Under the pieces are notes generated by a model that saw nothing but the letters and a program-made list of their open reading frames with translations, was not told the DNA's origin and did no database searches. Shown here piece by piece: positions 1 to 12,700 of a stretch of 64,000 nucleotides of DNA. The DNA is from Chrysemys picta bellii (Eukaryota; Chordata; Testudines; Emydidae): contig NC_088796.1 of assembly GCF_011386835.1 (NCBI RefSeq), positions 86,697,968-86,761,967 of the forward strand. Direction: 5' to 3'. Position numbers and translations under genes: made by a program. The first letter of the stretch is position 1; every line of letters starts with the position of its first letter.

Positions 1-50
1 AACCCAGCCACACTGTGCTAGGTACTGTGCACATGCTGTATAATAAAATG
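1..50. repeat. Fragment of an ancient interspersed repeat cut by the window edge
   Basis: The start reads ACTGTGCTAGGTACTGT, close to the stretch near 57100 (CTGTGTTAGGTACTGTACA). The same family is therefore present twice. I cannot name it with confidence. Confidence 0.4.
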
Positions 51-148
51 ATGGTCTCTGCTCCAGTGTTAGTTCTGTAGCTCTAGCAGGACCAATCCTT
101 CTCCCGTTGAGTATGTCTGCAGTGCAATCAGTGGTGTGACAACAGCAT

Positions 149-326
149 GTATAGACATACCCAAACTAGCTTTGATCTAACTAGCTTGAACAACAATAGC
201 AGTGAAGTTGCAGCAGCATAGGTGGCAACACAGACTAGCCCTCAAGTACTCACTGTCCCAAGCAGGCTTGCACTGCTATTGCTACACAAGCTAGCTAGAT
301 CAGAGCTAGCACAGGTATGTCTACAG
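149..326. mobile_element. MITE with inverted ends (GTAGACATACC type)
   Basis: The left arm (149-188) starts TGTATAGACATACCC and runs into AACTAGCTTTGATC. The right arm (286-326) is its imperfect reverse complement and ends GGTATGTCTACA. The arms pair over about 40 bases with a few mismatches. The size and GTCTACA ends fit the non-autonomous DNA transposons common in turtles. I could not define a target-site duplication. Confidence 0.6.
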
Positions 327-1949
327 GTGCTGTAGTCATACCTCTGATCACAATGTAGACAAAGTCAATAGCAAAACTACCACTGACACTAAAGGCAGCA
401 GGATTACTAGACTATGCAAGCAAAGAGACATGATGTGTGGAAGTGTTTTAACTGGTTTTATATTTTTCCTTTATTCCACTGACTCCTGTACTTTCGTTTC
501 ATCCCTTGATCAACATACATGATTGAAGAATTGCATAGTAATAACAAAAGCATTATGCTGCATAAAGACCTGATCCAGCAAGAAAAGCACACACTTACAT
601 TTAAGCATGTAAATCCATTTCAGTCAATGGGACTACAAAGGTGCTTAAAATTAAGCATGTGCTTAAGTGCTTTGCTGGATTGGGGCCATATAAATGGCAA
701 ATATCCCAAAGGGTTACTTCCTGTTGATTAGAGTTATAAATTATAAATCTTCATACTGCTAGTACTCCAACCATATGTAATCCACATATCAATGCAATTT
801 GCCAATACAAAATAGCTCTGTTTTCTAGATCTCCAAATCAGATAGCATAGGAACATGAGGGGGTGAAAATCTAGCCCCACTGACGTCAATAGCAAAACTC
901 CCAGTTACTTACCTGGACCTAAAAAGTCACACCACGGGCTTACTTTTCATATTCTTTAATTAAAAACACTAGTTAGAAGAGCCCTGTCAATAGTATTGCA
1001 TATTATTTGACCTATCAGTAATGTTCTGATGGTAAATATCTTTTGATTTTCAAAGATCTCTTTTAAAATATATTCTGCTCCATCACCAATAAATGAAAAA
1101 AAATGTATGTCTACTTTTATAACAGAACAGGTACAAATACACCATTTTGTTATGCTCCCTCTACACACTGCAGCAGCAATTAATGGAGAAATACTATTAG
1201 AGTGACACAGACGTAATGATATAAACACACAAACAAAAACATTTTGGCATGACCAGGCACTATATCTACTAAAGTTGTCATTTTGTTTGTTAAAAATGGT
1301 CATATTCGTTTTAGATCTTACAGAAACACACAGTAAATCAATCAATATTTGCCAAAGGGAGAATGAAAAAAAAAAATCAGTAGAGAAGTAAATTTTATTT
1401 TCAAGCAGCTAGAAAGAGTATTATAAACCAAGAAGATGACAAATGCATTAAGAACTGTAAAGCACTGGTTGACAGTTTTCTTTTAGGTTGGTAAACTAGT
1501 AATGACTCACTTTAGAAGATATACAGAGGACATTTAAAGAGACAGTATCAGGACAATAGAATGTTGTCATAGGATAATATTGGCGGATGCTAAAAAAAAA
1601 TCAAGAAAAGATGTGATATAAATGTTAAGGCAAAGCTGAAAGGCACTGATCCTGTGCCTCAGTACTGTTAGAGTTGCTGACTGATATACAGTAGATATAT
1701 TTGGTCTGATGGATATTGGTGCGGTGCAGTGACAATGGCTGACTGTACCACTATGGAATTGTTGATTCTGATTAACTAAGAAACCAGGCTTTTGGGGTGC
1801 TTCAGCCAATCAGAGTTCAGCTGTTCTATAAAAGTAAAGGTCTTTGTTTTAAAGAATAAATTGTTTTTATTAATGAATCATGGTTTAAAACAAAACTTTT
1901 AGAGGTTAAATTCAGGAACAGTCCCCCTATTTTTAGGAGCTGAGAACAG

Positions 1950-2190
1950 AGGAATAAAAATGGTCTTGTAGTTACAGAACAGGACTAGAAGTTAAAAGCT
2001 TTGGGTTCCATTCCTAAGTGTCAGACTTCCTGTGTCATACTGAGAATCAATCACTCTCGGCCTCAGTATTCTTATCTGTAGAAATGGTAGTGATAATACT
2101 TTCTCTATACCTCACCATGGCTTTGTCAACCTTAGTTCACTAGCCTTTGGGAGGTCCTTATCTACTATGTTGATGAGCACCACAGACATG
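1950..2190 (+). repeat. MIR-like SINE, plus strand
   Basis: The stretch reads GGGTTCCATTCC, then TCAATCACTCTCGGCCTCAGTA and TATCTGTAGAAATGGTAG. This follows the order of the MIR core (B-box-like segment, then CCTCAGTTTCC..CTGTAAAATGG). It is heavily diverged, as expected of an old amniote copy. A second MIR lies near 30450. Confidence 0.55.
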
Positions 2191-3259
2191 TCTATAAATA
2201 ATAATTAGGAAAGCAGGCAAAAGTACTCCCGCTCAGTCTTTGGTGGAAAAGCCTCCACAATTAGGCTTGGGCTTGCTGCTTCCTAAGGGCCCTTTAAACC
2301 AAAATCCCAAGATTCAATGGAGTCACACCAGGGATAACCCTGTCCCACTCTTTAACAGATCAGGTGTAAAACTCAGCTGACCCTGTCCACATCACTGGAT
2401 GACCTTTTCAGTGCTGCCTGAAAGTCTATTATCAAATATGGCTCATTTTCTTAATATAGGTAGATCCACAGAATCTGTCTTTGGGTATGACACATTTCAT
2501 GAGCCTACAACTGGGCACAATTTCAACAATTCACCTGGCAATTCAAAGTCTTGTCCCCTGCCAGGATTTCAGCAGTCTCCCTCCTTCACCCATGCAGAGT
2601 GCTCTCAGATTTGCATTTCCATTCCAGAGGTTTTCTTTTAAAACTTTTTATGCACAGATCCAATTATAGCTAGAATGGCCTTAGGGGGAGTAACTACTTT
2701 TATTGTGCTTTAATTAATTACAACCACCAGGCTAGCGTGGAATGTTTTCATCTCATCTATCCTGTTTATTATCCTGCATTATTCTTTTTCTCTCCACATA
2801 ATTCTCAATATTTGTAACATGTAACAGGTTTCTTTATGTCCTGCCCCTGTATGCATGCACAAAAACTCTATAAAGCATGTACCACTAGGGGATACAGAAA
2901 GAGGAGATGGAACTATGGCTCCACCCCTCTCTGCCCTGGCCTGGGGAACTAGCTGGCTGAAAAAGAGTGTGCACACTGCCCCCTCTTGACAGGTGGCACA
3001 GTGGTCATGAGGAGACACCCATAAGGCTGCTTAACAAGGACCTTCTTGTACACAAGGGAGCCGGCTCTCAGCACAAAGCCTCCAGCAGCTCCCACTGAAT
3101 CACTCCCACTCTGCATCACCCTAACTTGGGGCTGTATCTTTAAAATACAAACATCCCACAGAATACATTGTATTCTTAGAATTACATATTCATTTGTTAC
3201 AAATGTCTGCTGATGGAAATACAATTGATGTAGATGCTAGAACATTTACTTCTTTAGAT

Positions 3260-3322
3260 TAGTGATAAATAAATAATAAATAAAATAAAATAATAAATAA
3301 TAAAATAAAATAATAATAAATT
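3260..3322. repeat. AT-rich simple repeat (AATAA/AAATA)
   Basis: About 60 bases made almost only of AATAAAT and AATAAAAT units. It is a low-complexity microsatellite. Confidence 0.8.
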
Positions 3323-3767
3323 ATCTGGCTCGATATTTAGCCAGCTGGCTCAGCCCTGAACAAACAATCTGTATATGGCAGGAGGAGCAGTGAATCAAAC
3401 AGAATTACATACAGTTGTATAAATATTCCTATGTAAAACCAATGAGTGAGGTCCTCACCCCTGCACTTGCTCTTTTACCCCAATTAAAGGTCTGGAGCAG
3501 CATAAAGGGGTCCTAAAAAAAAAAAAAAACAGTTCCAGCTGAGAGTGGTTTCCTCCAGCACAGACACTGCAGAGACAACCAGAAGGCTGCCTTCTAAGGA
3601 CCCCCTCATAAGCCCTGGTGTAGGGGGCATGCCAAGGGTGGGAGAGGCACCTTGAGGTGGAGTCACAGCACACAGTGCTGCAGAAATTCCAAGCAGTGCT
3701 GCCACCCATCGGGCAGTCCAGAGAGGCAGCTATAACTTGGATAGGCTCCTAGTGCTGTCTAAGGCCT

Positions 3768-4018
3768 GGTCCACACTAACCTCCCACTTCGGACTAAGGT
3801 ACGCAAATTCAGTACGTTAATAACGTAGCTGAATTCGAAGTACCTTAGTCCGAACTTACCGCGGGTCCTGACACAGCAGGCGGGCTCCCCCGTCGATGCC
3901 GCGTACTCCTCTCGCTGAGCTGGAGTACCGGCGTCGACGGCGAGCACTTCCGGGATCGATCCCAGAAGATCGATCGCTTACATCCGGACCAGGAAGTAAG
4001 TATAGACGTACCCTAAGA
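3768..4018. mobile_element. MITE with GGTCCACACT / GTATAGACGTACC ends and an inner palindrome
   Basis: The left end reads GGCCTGGTCCACACTAA and the right end TATAGACGTACCCTAAG, so the ends are roughly inverted. Near the left side GAATTCAGTACGTTA is followed after a short spacer by its reverse complement (TAACGTAGCTGAATTC), and CTTCGGACTAAGGTAC pairs with GTACCTTAGTCCGAA. The CpG-rich centre contrasts with the surrounding DNA. The short ORFs across it are chance readings of this repeat. Confidence 0.65.
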
Positions 4019-4679
4019 TATGTTAGGAGCTTCTCCAACCCCCAGATGAGCAGGGCTCAAAGCTACCTTAGCCACGCCTCCCCCGGGCTGCTAGTTTTGT
4101 ACTGTATCCATAAGCACCTTCCAAAAAATTCTATTTCTCTACCCATGTCCTCTCACTCTTAGGAATCTTTTTCTAATGTATTGCCTAAACTTTTCTTTGC
4201 TTAGCTCTGTGCAATTGCTGATGATGTGTGTTCCCATAAGCATTAATCTGTATTAGCCAATTGAATAGTTCTGCATGGTTGTGTATAATTTGTATACTGT
4301 CACAGAATATTTTCTGTGCAGATAGCATTTCAATAATACCTATAGTATAGCATGAATATATCAGAACATGGGGTCGGGAGAGGAAACTGTGGATAATGAA
4401 CAAATATTTAAGTGAACAAAATTAATTATGATTAATGGTACATATCTGAAATATTTGAGTTTTCATGATGGTATATGAAATTCAGTGCTGACAAATATAA
4501 ACTGGAAGAAATAATGTCAATTACTAACATGCACATTGCTGATTACTAAATTAACTGGACCCCAGGAGGGATGGAAAGATAATTATTTAGGTGAATGAAA
4601 ACTTCTGTTCAATGTACACTGGAGGTCAAAGAAAATACTACTTTAATACATAAGGAGTGGGATATATTAGAACAGTGAA

Positions 4680-5120
4680 ATTATTATAGTGTCACTATAT
4701 ATATCAATAGTACACCTTGACCTGCAATACTATGTTGATGTCTGGTCACTCTGTCTCCAAGAAAGATACAGAAAAAATAGAAGGGATCCAGAGATGAACA
4801 ACAAAAACTATCAGAGGAATGGAAAGAAATTTTCTCTATCGTCTTTACTGAATATTTGCATTGCAGTAATACCCAAAGATCTCAATCAAGCTGAAGAAAA
4901 ATCGAAAAGGCGATAACACTTTAATTGAAAGAGCTGATGAATAAAAAATAAATTTTCAGAACAATGAACAATAGAGAAATGGTAAATCAGCTGCTCCTCT
5001 ATATATTCCCTTATAATCACAAGAACAAGAAGGATTCCAATTAATCCAAATAGCAATAAATTTAAACTGATAAAAGGAAATAGTTTTCTTTACATAATTA
5101 ACCTATGGAACTCGCTGCTA
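4680..5120 (+). mobile_element. Old CR1 LINE fragment, plus strand, left part
   Basis: The stretch with TATGTTGATGTCTGGTCACT and AAGAAAGATACAGAAAAAAT resembles the C-terminal CR1 reverse transcriptase region (..Y..DVWS..LQ.D..K.E..QRR). It runs to ACCTATGGAACTC at 5100-5112, a common motif of the CR1 3' region. There it stops abruptly at a minus-strand CR1 and resumes at about 6010. Frameshifts and stops show it is dead. Confidence 0.65.
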
Positions 5121-6008
5121 TAGAATCATAGGACTGGAAGGGACCTCGAGAGCTCATCTAGTCCAGTCCCCTGCACTCATGGCAGGACTAAGTATTATCT
5201 AGACCATTCCTCACAATTGTTTGTGTAACCTGCTCTTAAAAATCTCTGATGATGGAGATTCCACAACCTCCCTAGGCAATTTATTTCAGTGCTTAACCAC
5301 CCTGACAGTTAGGAAGTTTTTCCTGATGTCCAGTCTAAACCTCCCTTGCTGCCCATTTAAGTCCTTGGCTTCTTGTCTTAACCTCAGCGGTTAAGAAGAA
5401 CAATTTTTCTCCCCCATCTTTGTAACAACCTTTTATGTACTTGAAAACTGTTATCATGTCCCCTCTCAGGCTTCTCTTTTCCAGACTAAACAAACCCGAT
5501 TTTTTCAATCTTCCCTCATAGATCATGTTTTCTAGACTTTTAATCATTTTTGTTGCTCTTCTCTTGACTTTCTCCATTTTGTCCACATCTTTCTTGAAAT
5601 GTGATGCTGAGAACTGGACACAATACTCCAGTTGAGGCCTAATCAGCATGGAGTAGAGCGGAAGAATAACTTCTCATGTCTTGCTTACAATACTCCTGCT
5701 AATACATCCCAGGAGCTTTTTTTGCAACAGTGTTACACGGTTGACTCAAGAATAGCTTGTGGTCCACTATGACCCCCAGATCCACAGTACTCCTTCCTAG
5801 GCAATCATTTCCCATTTTGTATGTGTTCAACTGAGTGTTCCTTCCTAAGTGGAGTACTTTGCATTTGTCCTTATTGAATTTCATCCTATTTACTTCAGAC
5901 CATTTCTCCGTTTGTCCAGATCATTTTGAATTATAATCCTATCCTCCAAAGCACTTGTAACCCCTCCCAGCTTGGTATTGTCCACAAACTTTATAAGTGT
6001 ATTATTGA
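5116..6008 (-). mobile_element. Younger CR1 LINE, minus strand, inserted in the older CR1
   Basis: Read on the minus strand, the copy ends at 5121 in the CR1 3' hallmark (CTATGATTCTATA after a GGACTGG/CTAGATGAG block). Upstream are broken reverse transcriptase pieces: RPQLEYCVQF and KDVDKMEKVKRRATKMI (5335-5649), MKFNKDKCKVLHLG (5699-5884), and LGGVTSALEDRI near 5950. The catalytic YADD/FADD box reads FVDN, so it is not functional. The frame is broken between the pieces. The 5' part is missing, the usual 5' truncation of a LINE. Confidence 0.85.
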
Positions 6009-6300
6009 GTCTAAAAGCGTAGCAGGATTCTAAAGAGGATTTGACATTTATATAGATAATGAAAACATTCACAGGTACATTAGATAGGATAGAAAAATAA
6101 GAGATATAAACCTTCATGCTTCAGGACATAAGTCAACCACTACTTGCCTGGGGTAGGAAAAAATTTCTCCAAGGGGCTGGTTATTCCATTATAATCCATG
6201 ACAGGAACACAACCTTTTGAGGAATCTGTTAGAAGCCACAGTCAGATAGGATATTGAACTAAATGGATGACTTATCTGATCTGGATAATAATCCTATGTA
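6009..6300 (+). mobile_element. Old CR1 LINE fragment, plus strand, right part (3' tail)
   Basis: After the minus-strand CR1 the plus-strand 3' region resumes: AGCAGGATTCTAAAGAGG, GACATTTATATAGATAATGA, CCTTCATGCTTCAGGACATAA, GGTTATTCCATTATAATCC and a final GATATTGAACTAAATGG. This is the non-coding 3' part of a CR1-like element that should follow directly on the segment ending at 5112. Confidence 0.7.
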
Positions 6301-7404
6301 TCCAAATTCTGAATTTATTACTAATTCATCAATTCATTTGGACTAAAATCTTTGAAGTCTCTTCTGGGGTGAAGCTATAGATATGATTAGCATTCAGTGT
6401 AGAATCTGCCAAGAAATAAGACCTTGAACGAGCAAAGCATTTAAGCATTTGCTTAACTGCAATAGGGCTGCTCCCATTAAAATTAAGCATGTGCTTAAGT
6501 GATGTACTTGACTGAGGCCTAAGAAAACAAAAATCACATTTCAAAGCACTGACTCCTCTCTGATTTCCCGTGAATGCAGTGACACCTCCCTGACTCCCGT
6601 GACTCCTCTCTGATTTTCCTTTCTGCAGCAAAACTGGAGAGCAGTCAGGAGAGACCAGATCATGGCTTCCTTCACAGAAGATGCACAAGCTCCTTGATGC
6701 AATTTTAAAATGCTGTGCCACAGTCAATATCCAACATCAATTTTTGCAAAGCTTTACATGGTGACAAAAATCTTTCTTTATCCCTGAAGTGATCTGCTTA
6801 TAACCTGAAGAATAAGATTTAATTAACTTTATCATAGCCTGCATAACGATAAATGATATTGTTCATAAAATTATCCAGGACTTTCTAATATTCAGCCAAA
6901 ATAACTGGCTCAATAACATGCTGCAGCAGTGAATTTCATAGGTTGCCTATCGGCTGTATGAAGATGCATTTCTTTACATTTGTTCTAAATTTACCAGCCA
7001 TTAATTTCATAATATGAGATTCATTGTCCTTTCCATGTCACTTCTGATATATTACAGAGCCCAGCTCTGAGAGGTACTGGGTGTCTCCTGCTAGGTTCTG
7101 AGAAGAGAGGAAAAGATATACGGATTGAGGGGAACATAAAGAGGGACAGGGAGAATGAAGCTGGCCACAGAGAGACAAGGAGGAAATGAGGCAAAAGGAG
7201 GTTGGAGCAAACAACCAATACATAGATGGAAAAGAAAAGTTCACAACATCCACCTAATCAGACATACATAAAAGCCTTCACTTTTAGCAAACAATGCCTC
7301 CTTGGACTCATTTGTGGGCCCGGAATCACCCACAGCTGTAAAACTCTTGCACAGTGTGTGGACACTTAATAATTGCCCTGTTCTGTTCATTCCCTTTGAC
7401 ACAT

Positions 7405-7465
7405 CTGGCATTACTGGGCTAGATGGACCATTGGTCTGACCCAGTATGGACATTCTTATGTTCTT
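7405..7465 (+). mobile_element. CR1 3' tail, plus strand
   Basis: GGGCTAGATGGACCATTGG, TCTGACCCAGTATGG and CATTCTTATGTTCTT in order form the characteristic end of a CR1 LINE. Only the last 60 bases or so are recognisable. Confidence 0.7.
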
Positions 7466-7799
7466 CTGACAAACCTCTTCAACAACAGGAGCAGTAACCA
7501 CTCTACTATGTCTTCAATCTACTTCCACCAAGCCACTAACATCATTTCCATTATATGTAGGCTCAGCATCAGCCAACTTGTTCACCTTTAAGTCCCAATC
7601 TTTGCCTGACACTGAAAAAGTACAGACACGGCATCTTCCAGGTAAAATGGAAAAATAATATGGAGCTGTGTGACATGAACTGGGACATGGGCAGTCAAGC
7701 CTGGAGGTCAGATCAGTGGCAGTGAGAGGCTGGGAGCCTTTCATTACCAACTGGCTGAGGGCACATCAAACCATAACTCACATCAAGCCTGACATACTC

Positions 7800-8625
7800 A
7801 TTGCCTCAACACACTGTTGACATAATCTGTATCTAAAAGGTGTCATGTGAGGTGTCATATTTAGTGAGGTGTCATATGATTTAGTTGGGGTTGGTCCTGC
7901 TTTGAGCAGCGGGTTAGACTGGATGACCTCCTGAGGTCTCTTCCAACCCTAATCTTCTATGATTCTATGATATGCAAACTGATAACACATTGGTCATGAA
8001 TATTATTGTGTGATGTATGTACCAGCGGTGTATAAAGAATTTTAGATCTGTGTTGAAAATATGTTCTTAAAAGGTGTTTAGCAAGCATTGTATAAAACTA
8101 GCCTATCCAAGACAAAAAACATTGTTTTCCCTGTTTTCCAGTGTCTCCAGTGTAGACAGGTAATACCTCAGGAGGACAATGAAACTACATCTACATGCAA
8201 GTTAAACTAAGCCATCAAGCTTAAGAGGGAGAAGACCGCTTAATGATCATGCACTCCCAGGAAGCTTTCTGGCTCTTGAAACAGAGACAATAGACTTTGG
8301 GAAATATAAGCAAAGTCCAAAAAAAAAAAAAAAAACCATTTTGTCATCCATCACCTGGGTGACAAAGGGGAAGCACCACCCCTTGAGCTAATGAAAAGTG
8401 GATCCTCTTGGCCTGAAAACCAAGAGTAGCTGGAACTGACAATAGGGGAGAAACCTGCTTAGACAAAGATTGTAACTTGCTGAAGTTGTTTTAGCCACAA
8501 AAAAGTGTATTTTTGTTTTGTTTCACTGTAACCATATCTGTGTCTTCTATTCTTACTTATTGTCATTCAAATTTCTGTTCTTTGTTAATAAAACAAGAAT
8601 GTTTATTACAAAACCATCTAAGTTT
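7800..8625 (+). mobile_element. LTR-like segment (ERV type), split by a CR1 tail
   Basis: The stretch has a purine/pyrimidine layout seen in the clearer LTRs of this window, with a polyadenylation signal (TTAATAAAACAAG) near 8585 preceded by a T-rich run and TTTGTTTTGTTTCACTG. No viral gene is seen beside it, so it would be a solitary LTR. The outer limits are estimates. A CR1 3' tail sits inside at about 7862-7976. Confidence 0.4.
7862..7976 (+). mobile_element. CR1 3' tail, plus strand
   Basis: GGGTTAGACTGGATGACCTC, then TGAGGTCTCTTCCAACCCTA and TCTATGATTCTATGATA form the CR1 3' end with its short 8-base tail repeat. The tail is well preserved, so this copy is younger than the segment around it. 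Confidence 0.9.
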
Positions 8626-8639
8626 TGTGTATGAAACTG

Positions 8640-9390
8640 AAGAATGAAATCCTCAGCTAAACTAACAGGCTGATGTGAGCTCTGTCTTTTTGAGGCAGCG
8701 AACATAATAATTTCTGAGTCTCCAATGAGAGGGACTGGACACTGCAAGGGAGGTGGTTTTGGACAGACTTGGGACTGGAAAGGCTGTTGCTGTCCCTGTG
8801 CAAGGAGTAACCAGGCTGATGGAAGCCAGGGTGAGGACATTGTATTGTAAGCAGGCGGCTAGTGCCAGGGCTCTGAGCCAAAGCCACGCAGCACTGAAGC
8901 ACCCAGGGTTCCAGGGTGCTTATTGCTGTAGGTGAAACTCCAAAGCATCATAGAGGCCACAAACAGAGCCAAAGTTCAAAGCCACTGCCAGCGATCAGGA
9001 GTCAGAGCTGGAGCAAGGCAGCAGGGCTGAAGCTGGTCAGAAATAAGCCAGGAGCGGGACTGGGAACAAGGCCGGCACAGAAGCAATTGCAGGTGCGGGA
9101 GTAAGCATTAAGTTTCCAGCAGCCTGCCACCACTACTGCTGAGCTTAAATGCACACCTGATGGCTCCTTCCAGCCAACAGGGCAGGCCAGCAAATCAGGC
9201 AATTCTGCCATAGCCCAACTAGGCTCATTAACTGGGCATACCCAGCAAACCCCAAGCTCAGCTGAGAGAATTCAAGCCCACAGTGCACCATCTGCAACCA
9301 CTGACACTTTGCACCATCTGCTGACTGATAGCACTGCATCCCATCTTCCTGTCCACCCTCACAAGAGTCTGTTGAGGATATACAGAAATT
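8640..9390. other. G+C-richer unassigned stretch, probably repeat-derived
   Basis: The stretch contains loose purine-rich repeats such as CAGGAGTCAGAGCTGGAGCA and AAGGCAGCAGGGCTGAAGC. It has several short overlapping ORFs on both strands, none with a recognisable domain. It looks like part of a retroelement, but I cannot name it. Confidence 0.3.
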
Positions 9391-9886
9391 CATGGTTAAC
9401 AGTATTAAATGTTGCTGACAGCTATAAAAATTTAACTTGTAATCATGTAACTAGCCTGTAATTAGCTGATAACTGAGATGAATGTACACAGTAATTAATT
9501 TAATACATTCCTATTTAATATTTGGTACTGCCCAGAAACTCCAGTCATGATCAGGAACCAGTTATGCTATCCTTCCCACTTCACTAGTTTCACTCTATGG
9601 TCCACTGTGGAGAAGTGACTTGCTTTTTCCCTAACTCTCTTCACCCCCTTGAGGTGCTGTACATCCCCAGGGGAAGAAAGAGACAGAGAAAGCAATCCCT
9701 GTGTTCTCTTTATGCAGGCCATGCAGATGAGGGAAAGTTCTGCATTCCCTCTCCCACCACTGTACACCTATTTATGGATCAGGCACAATCTGGCTCTGAT
9801 TTTCTAGCTTTTGTGAATAGATAACATTTGAGGGTAGGATTTTCGCAAGCACTCAGAGTTGGTCTAACTTTTCCTGCCACTGAATT

Positions 9887-9947
9887 GTTCATTTTTTACT
9901 TATGATCCAATACTTCACTCCTTACTCAGGCAAAACTCCTGTAACAA
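9887..9947 (+). repeat. 61-bp exact direct repeat, copy 1
   Basis: This block from GTTCATTTTTTACTTATG to CCTGTAACAA is identical at every base to 11007-11067, exactly 1120 bases away. The flanks do not match. Confidence 0.95.
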
Positions 9948-11006
9948 AGTTTAACTTTTGACTTTAAAAGATAGCAAGGTTGGGCCAATGCTGAACACTA
10001 TTGAAAACCCCACCCCTCATTTACAGAGAACAAAACCTTTTTAAAATTAAATCTACATTTTTATAATGAATTAGTGACATTCTAATGTTCACATAATTCC
10101 CTTTTGCTCAGTTTTTGGTAGCATTTGGTCACCACTAATAATTCTTTGTTTATACAAAGTTTTTCGTGCCATTTAAACTCTGCTTGTAGAAGGAGATGCT
10201 ACTTTTGTTTAAAATTCAAGTGAAAGGTAAAGGTCACTGGTATCACAATACAAAGGTATACAGGGATTAGTTCTCTAACAAGGCAGAGCTATTATTGGCA
10301 AATGACTTGCTCTGGGAGAGAATGCAATGTCTTTGAAGTGATGTTATATTAATTATAAGATTTTTGAATCACATGGTCAAGAACTACATCAACTAATGCA
10401 GACATTCCTTTGTCTAACTACATAATCCTGTTTCCTAACACATTTGCATGTCCTTCTTTACTCTCTTGTCTTTTCAAAACATTTATAAGAACTCATGCAG
10501 TGCTAATACCTTTGTCTATCTCCTCCGATACCTAACACCTTTGCACCCACCCCCTTTCGATTTTCACACACTCCTGCTAATGTCTGGTATTAGATCTTAT
10601 GCCAGTTTCACAAAGCAGCTGTTCCTTACCTTGGATTGACAGCATTTTGGCAAATGCTATGATAGTGTGAAACTTGGCATGAGCGTTAGGTGGATTTGCC
10701 ATCCAAAAAGCTTTAATCTTTGCAGGCGAGTATGTGCATTGAACGAACAACCAAAGCAAGATAAAATTCTCTCAAACAGAAAATCAGCAAGGCTAACCAA
10801 CTGTACCTTTCTTAAACTGCAAAACATACTCTGTGAAATGCTGGTCCCATTGCAACAGATTTCAGTAGAAGCTGATTTCACCTACAGTAGGCCTTTTGCC
10901 ACTGACTTGCTACCTCCTCACTGAAGGAATAGCCAATGCACACAGTTTTGTGGTTCTGAACCTGTGCATGGACAAACCAAACTCAAATGATTTGGGCACT
11001 AATAAA

Positions 11007-11067
11007 GTTCATTTTTTACTTATGATCCAATACTTCACTCCTTACTCAGGCAAAACTCCTGTAACAA
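11007..11067 (+). repeat. 61-bp exact direct repeat, copy 2
   Basis: Identical to 9887-9947. The bases before (CACTAATAAA versus CACTGAATT) and after (GATAAAGG versus AGTTTAAC) differ, so the identity is sharply bounded. Confidence 0.95.
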
Positions 11068-11527
11068 GATAAAGGTCTTTCATCTTGTAAACGGTGAATA
11101 GGCTAGTAACATGGCTGCTCAAGGAGAAAGTTAGGTGAAGTTAAGAGAAAAGCTGAGCCTTTTTCCTTTCTGGGTGATTAAAGTAAGGAGGCCTCTGGGA
11201 AACTGTTGACCAGTGTTTCCAGTTTATTTGAACCCATCTGTGCAGCAATAATGCAAAACAAGATTACCACCTGTTACACTGAGATTATGGCATGCCAAAA
11301 AGAAAACATGATCTCCCAGCCCTCTGAACTTTGGAGGCCGGATATTAAGTAATAAAATTAAAATACATATGCATACACATGAAAACACAGAGGCGCACAC
11401 ACACACATGCTCACTCTGCAGAAGTGTTACACCTTATGTTAAAAATAAACAAACCACACTATGATTCCTTATGCTGCTTAGAGCTAAATTTACTAATTTT
11501 GATTAATTTATTCAAGGTGCTCAAGAT

Positions 11528-11553
11528 ATTATATATATATATATACACACACA
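11528..11553. repeat. (TA)n(CA)n microsatellite
   Basis: A run of TATATATATATATA followed by CACACACA. Confidence 0.85.
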
Positions 11554-12464
11554 TTCTTTTCACTCCCTCTTGTGATATTTTAGGATGCTCTTCTCTGACA
11601 AAACATTCATATGCTGGAGCAGGAGCAGATTCTCTACCCCATTTCACTCACTCTGCCTTGTTCAGGCTGCACAAAGGGATGTCCAAATAACCTGCTGGGA
11701 TCCCCCCTAACAGCAGCATACACTATTCACTGCATAAGAAGTTCAGAACACCAGACGCACCCTCCATTAACCTTTTTGAAATTTGATTTTCCTGAACAGC
11801 AAATCCAAAGTAGCTACTTAATATTTCCTATCAGAGATGCTTGTTTTAAAGGCACATGGTAAAAATTACCCCTCCACCCTGCATTGTTTTCTGCCCCACT
11901 GTGTGTGTGTACAGAGCTGAGTTAAAATGACTTGAAATCTAGGGTCTGAAGTGCTGGGATTTCAAGTCATTGTCACTTGAATCCCAGAGCTTCAGACATT
12001 AGGATTCAAGCTGTTTCCACTCTGTTGTATATGCACACAAAAAGCATGTCTAGACTAGAATAAAAACATTTTTAAAAAAATTAGCTTTGTAGTGTTAGCT
12101 TGGTTTCACCTGAACCAGATAAGACATATTAAAATATAACTTGTGCTGTCTACATGAGACCTTTAAAATGTGTTCATTAAAATGTGTTAGCAAAATGTTG
12201 GGTGGTGGTGGTGTTTGTAAAGTAAATAAATAAACAAATCTTTCTTTCTAGTCCAGATACATCCAAATGTGAAGAGAACATGATTTTGGGGGAAAGAAGA
12301 CATCATAGGGCAGATCACCAGCTGGTATCAATTGTCACAGCTCCATAGAAGACAATGAATCTATGATACTTTGTGAGGACTTGCCCATTAGGGAGGATAG
12401 AGAAGGAGAGACACATGAGCCTACCAACTCTAACTCACACAAAGCAGTCCTTATTGTCGCTGGC

Positions 12465-12700
12465 GCCAGGTCTATGCTACAAACTTCTGTCAGCAGAGCT
12501 ATGTCAGTCAGGGGTGTGAAGAGGTGTAATCCCTGATTGACACAGGGTGCCAAGTTACAGAAGCCCCTAATGTAGATACAGCTATACCAGCAAATCTGTC
12601 CTGTACCAAGCTCGCTAATTTCATTCATAGTGGCATCTGCACGCACACTAAAAGCGATTGGCCAGGATAGTATGCCGGTATTCCTTCACTAGTAAAGCGC
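12465..12700. mobile_element. Probable MITE remnant (CCAGGTCTATGCTA end)
   Basis: The left end CCAGGTCTATGCTACAAA and the block GTCAGCAGAGCTATGTCAG with AGGGGTGTGAAGAGG resemble the element at 24881 (CCAGGTCTACACTAAA, CTACATTGCTCAGAGGTG). The right end is unclear. Confidence 0.4.
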
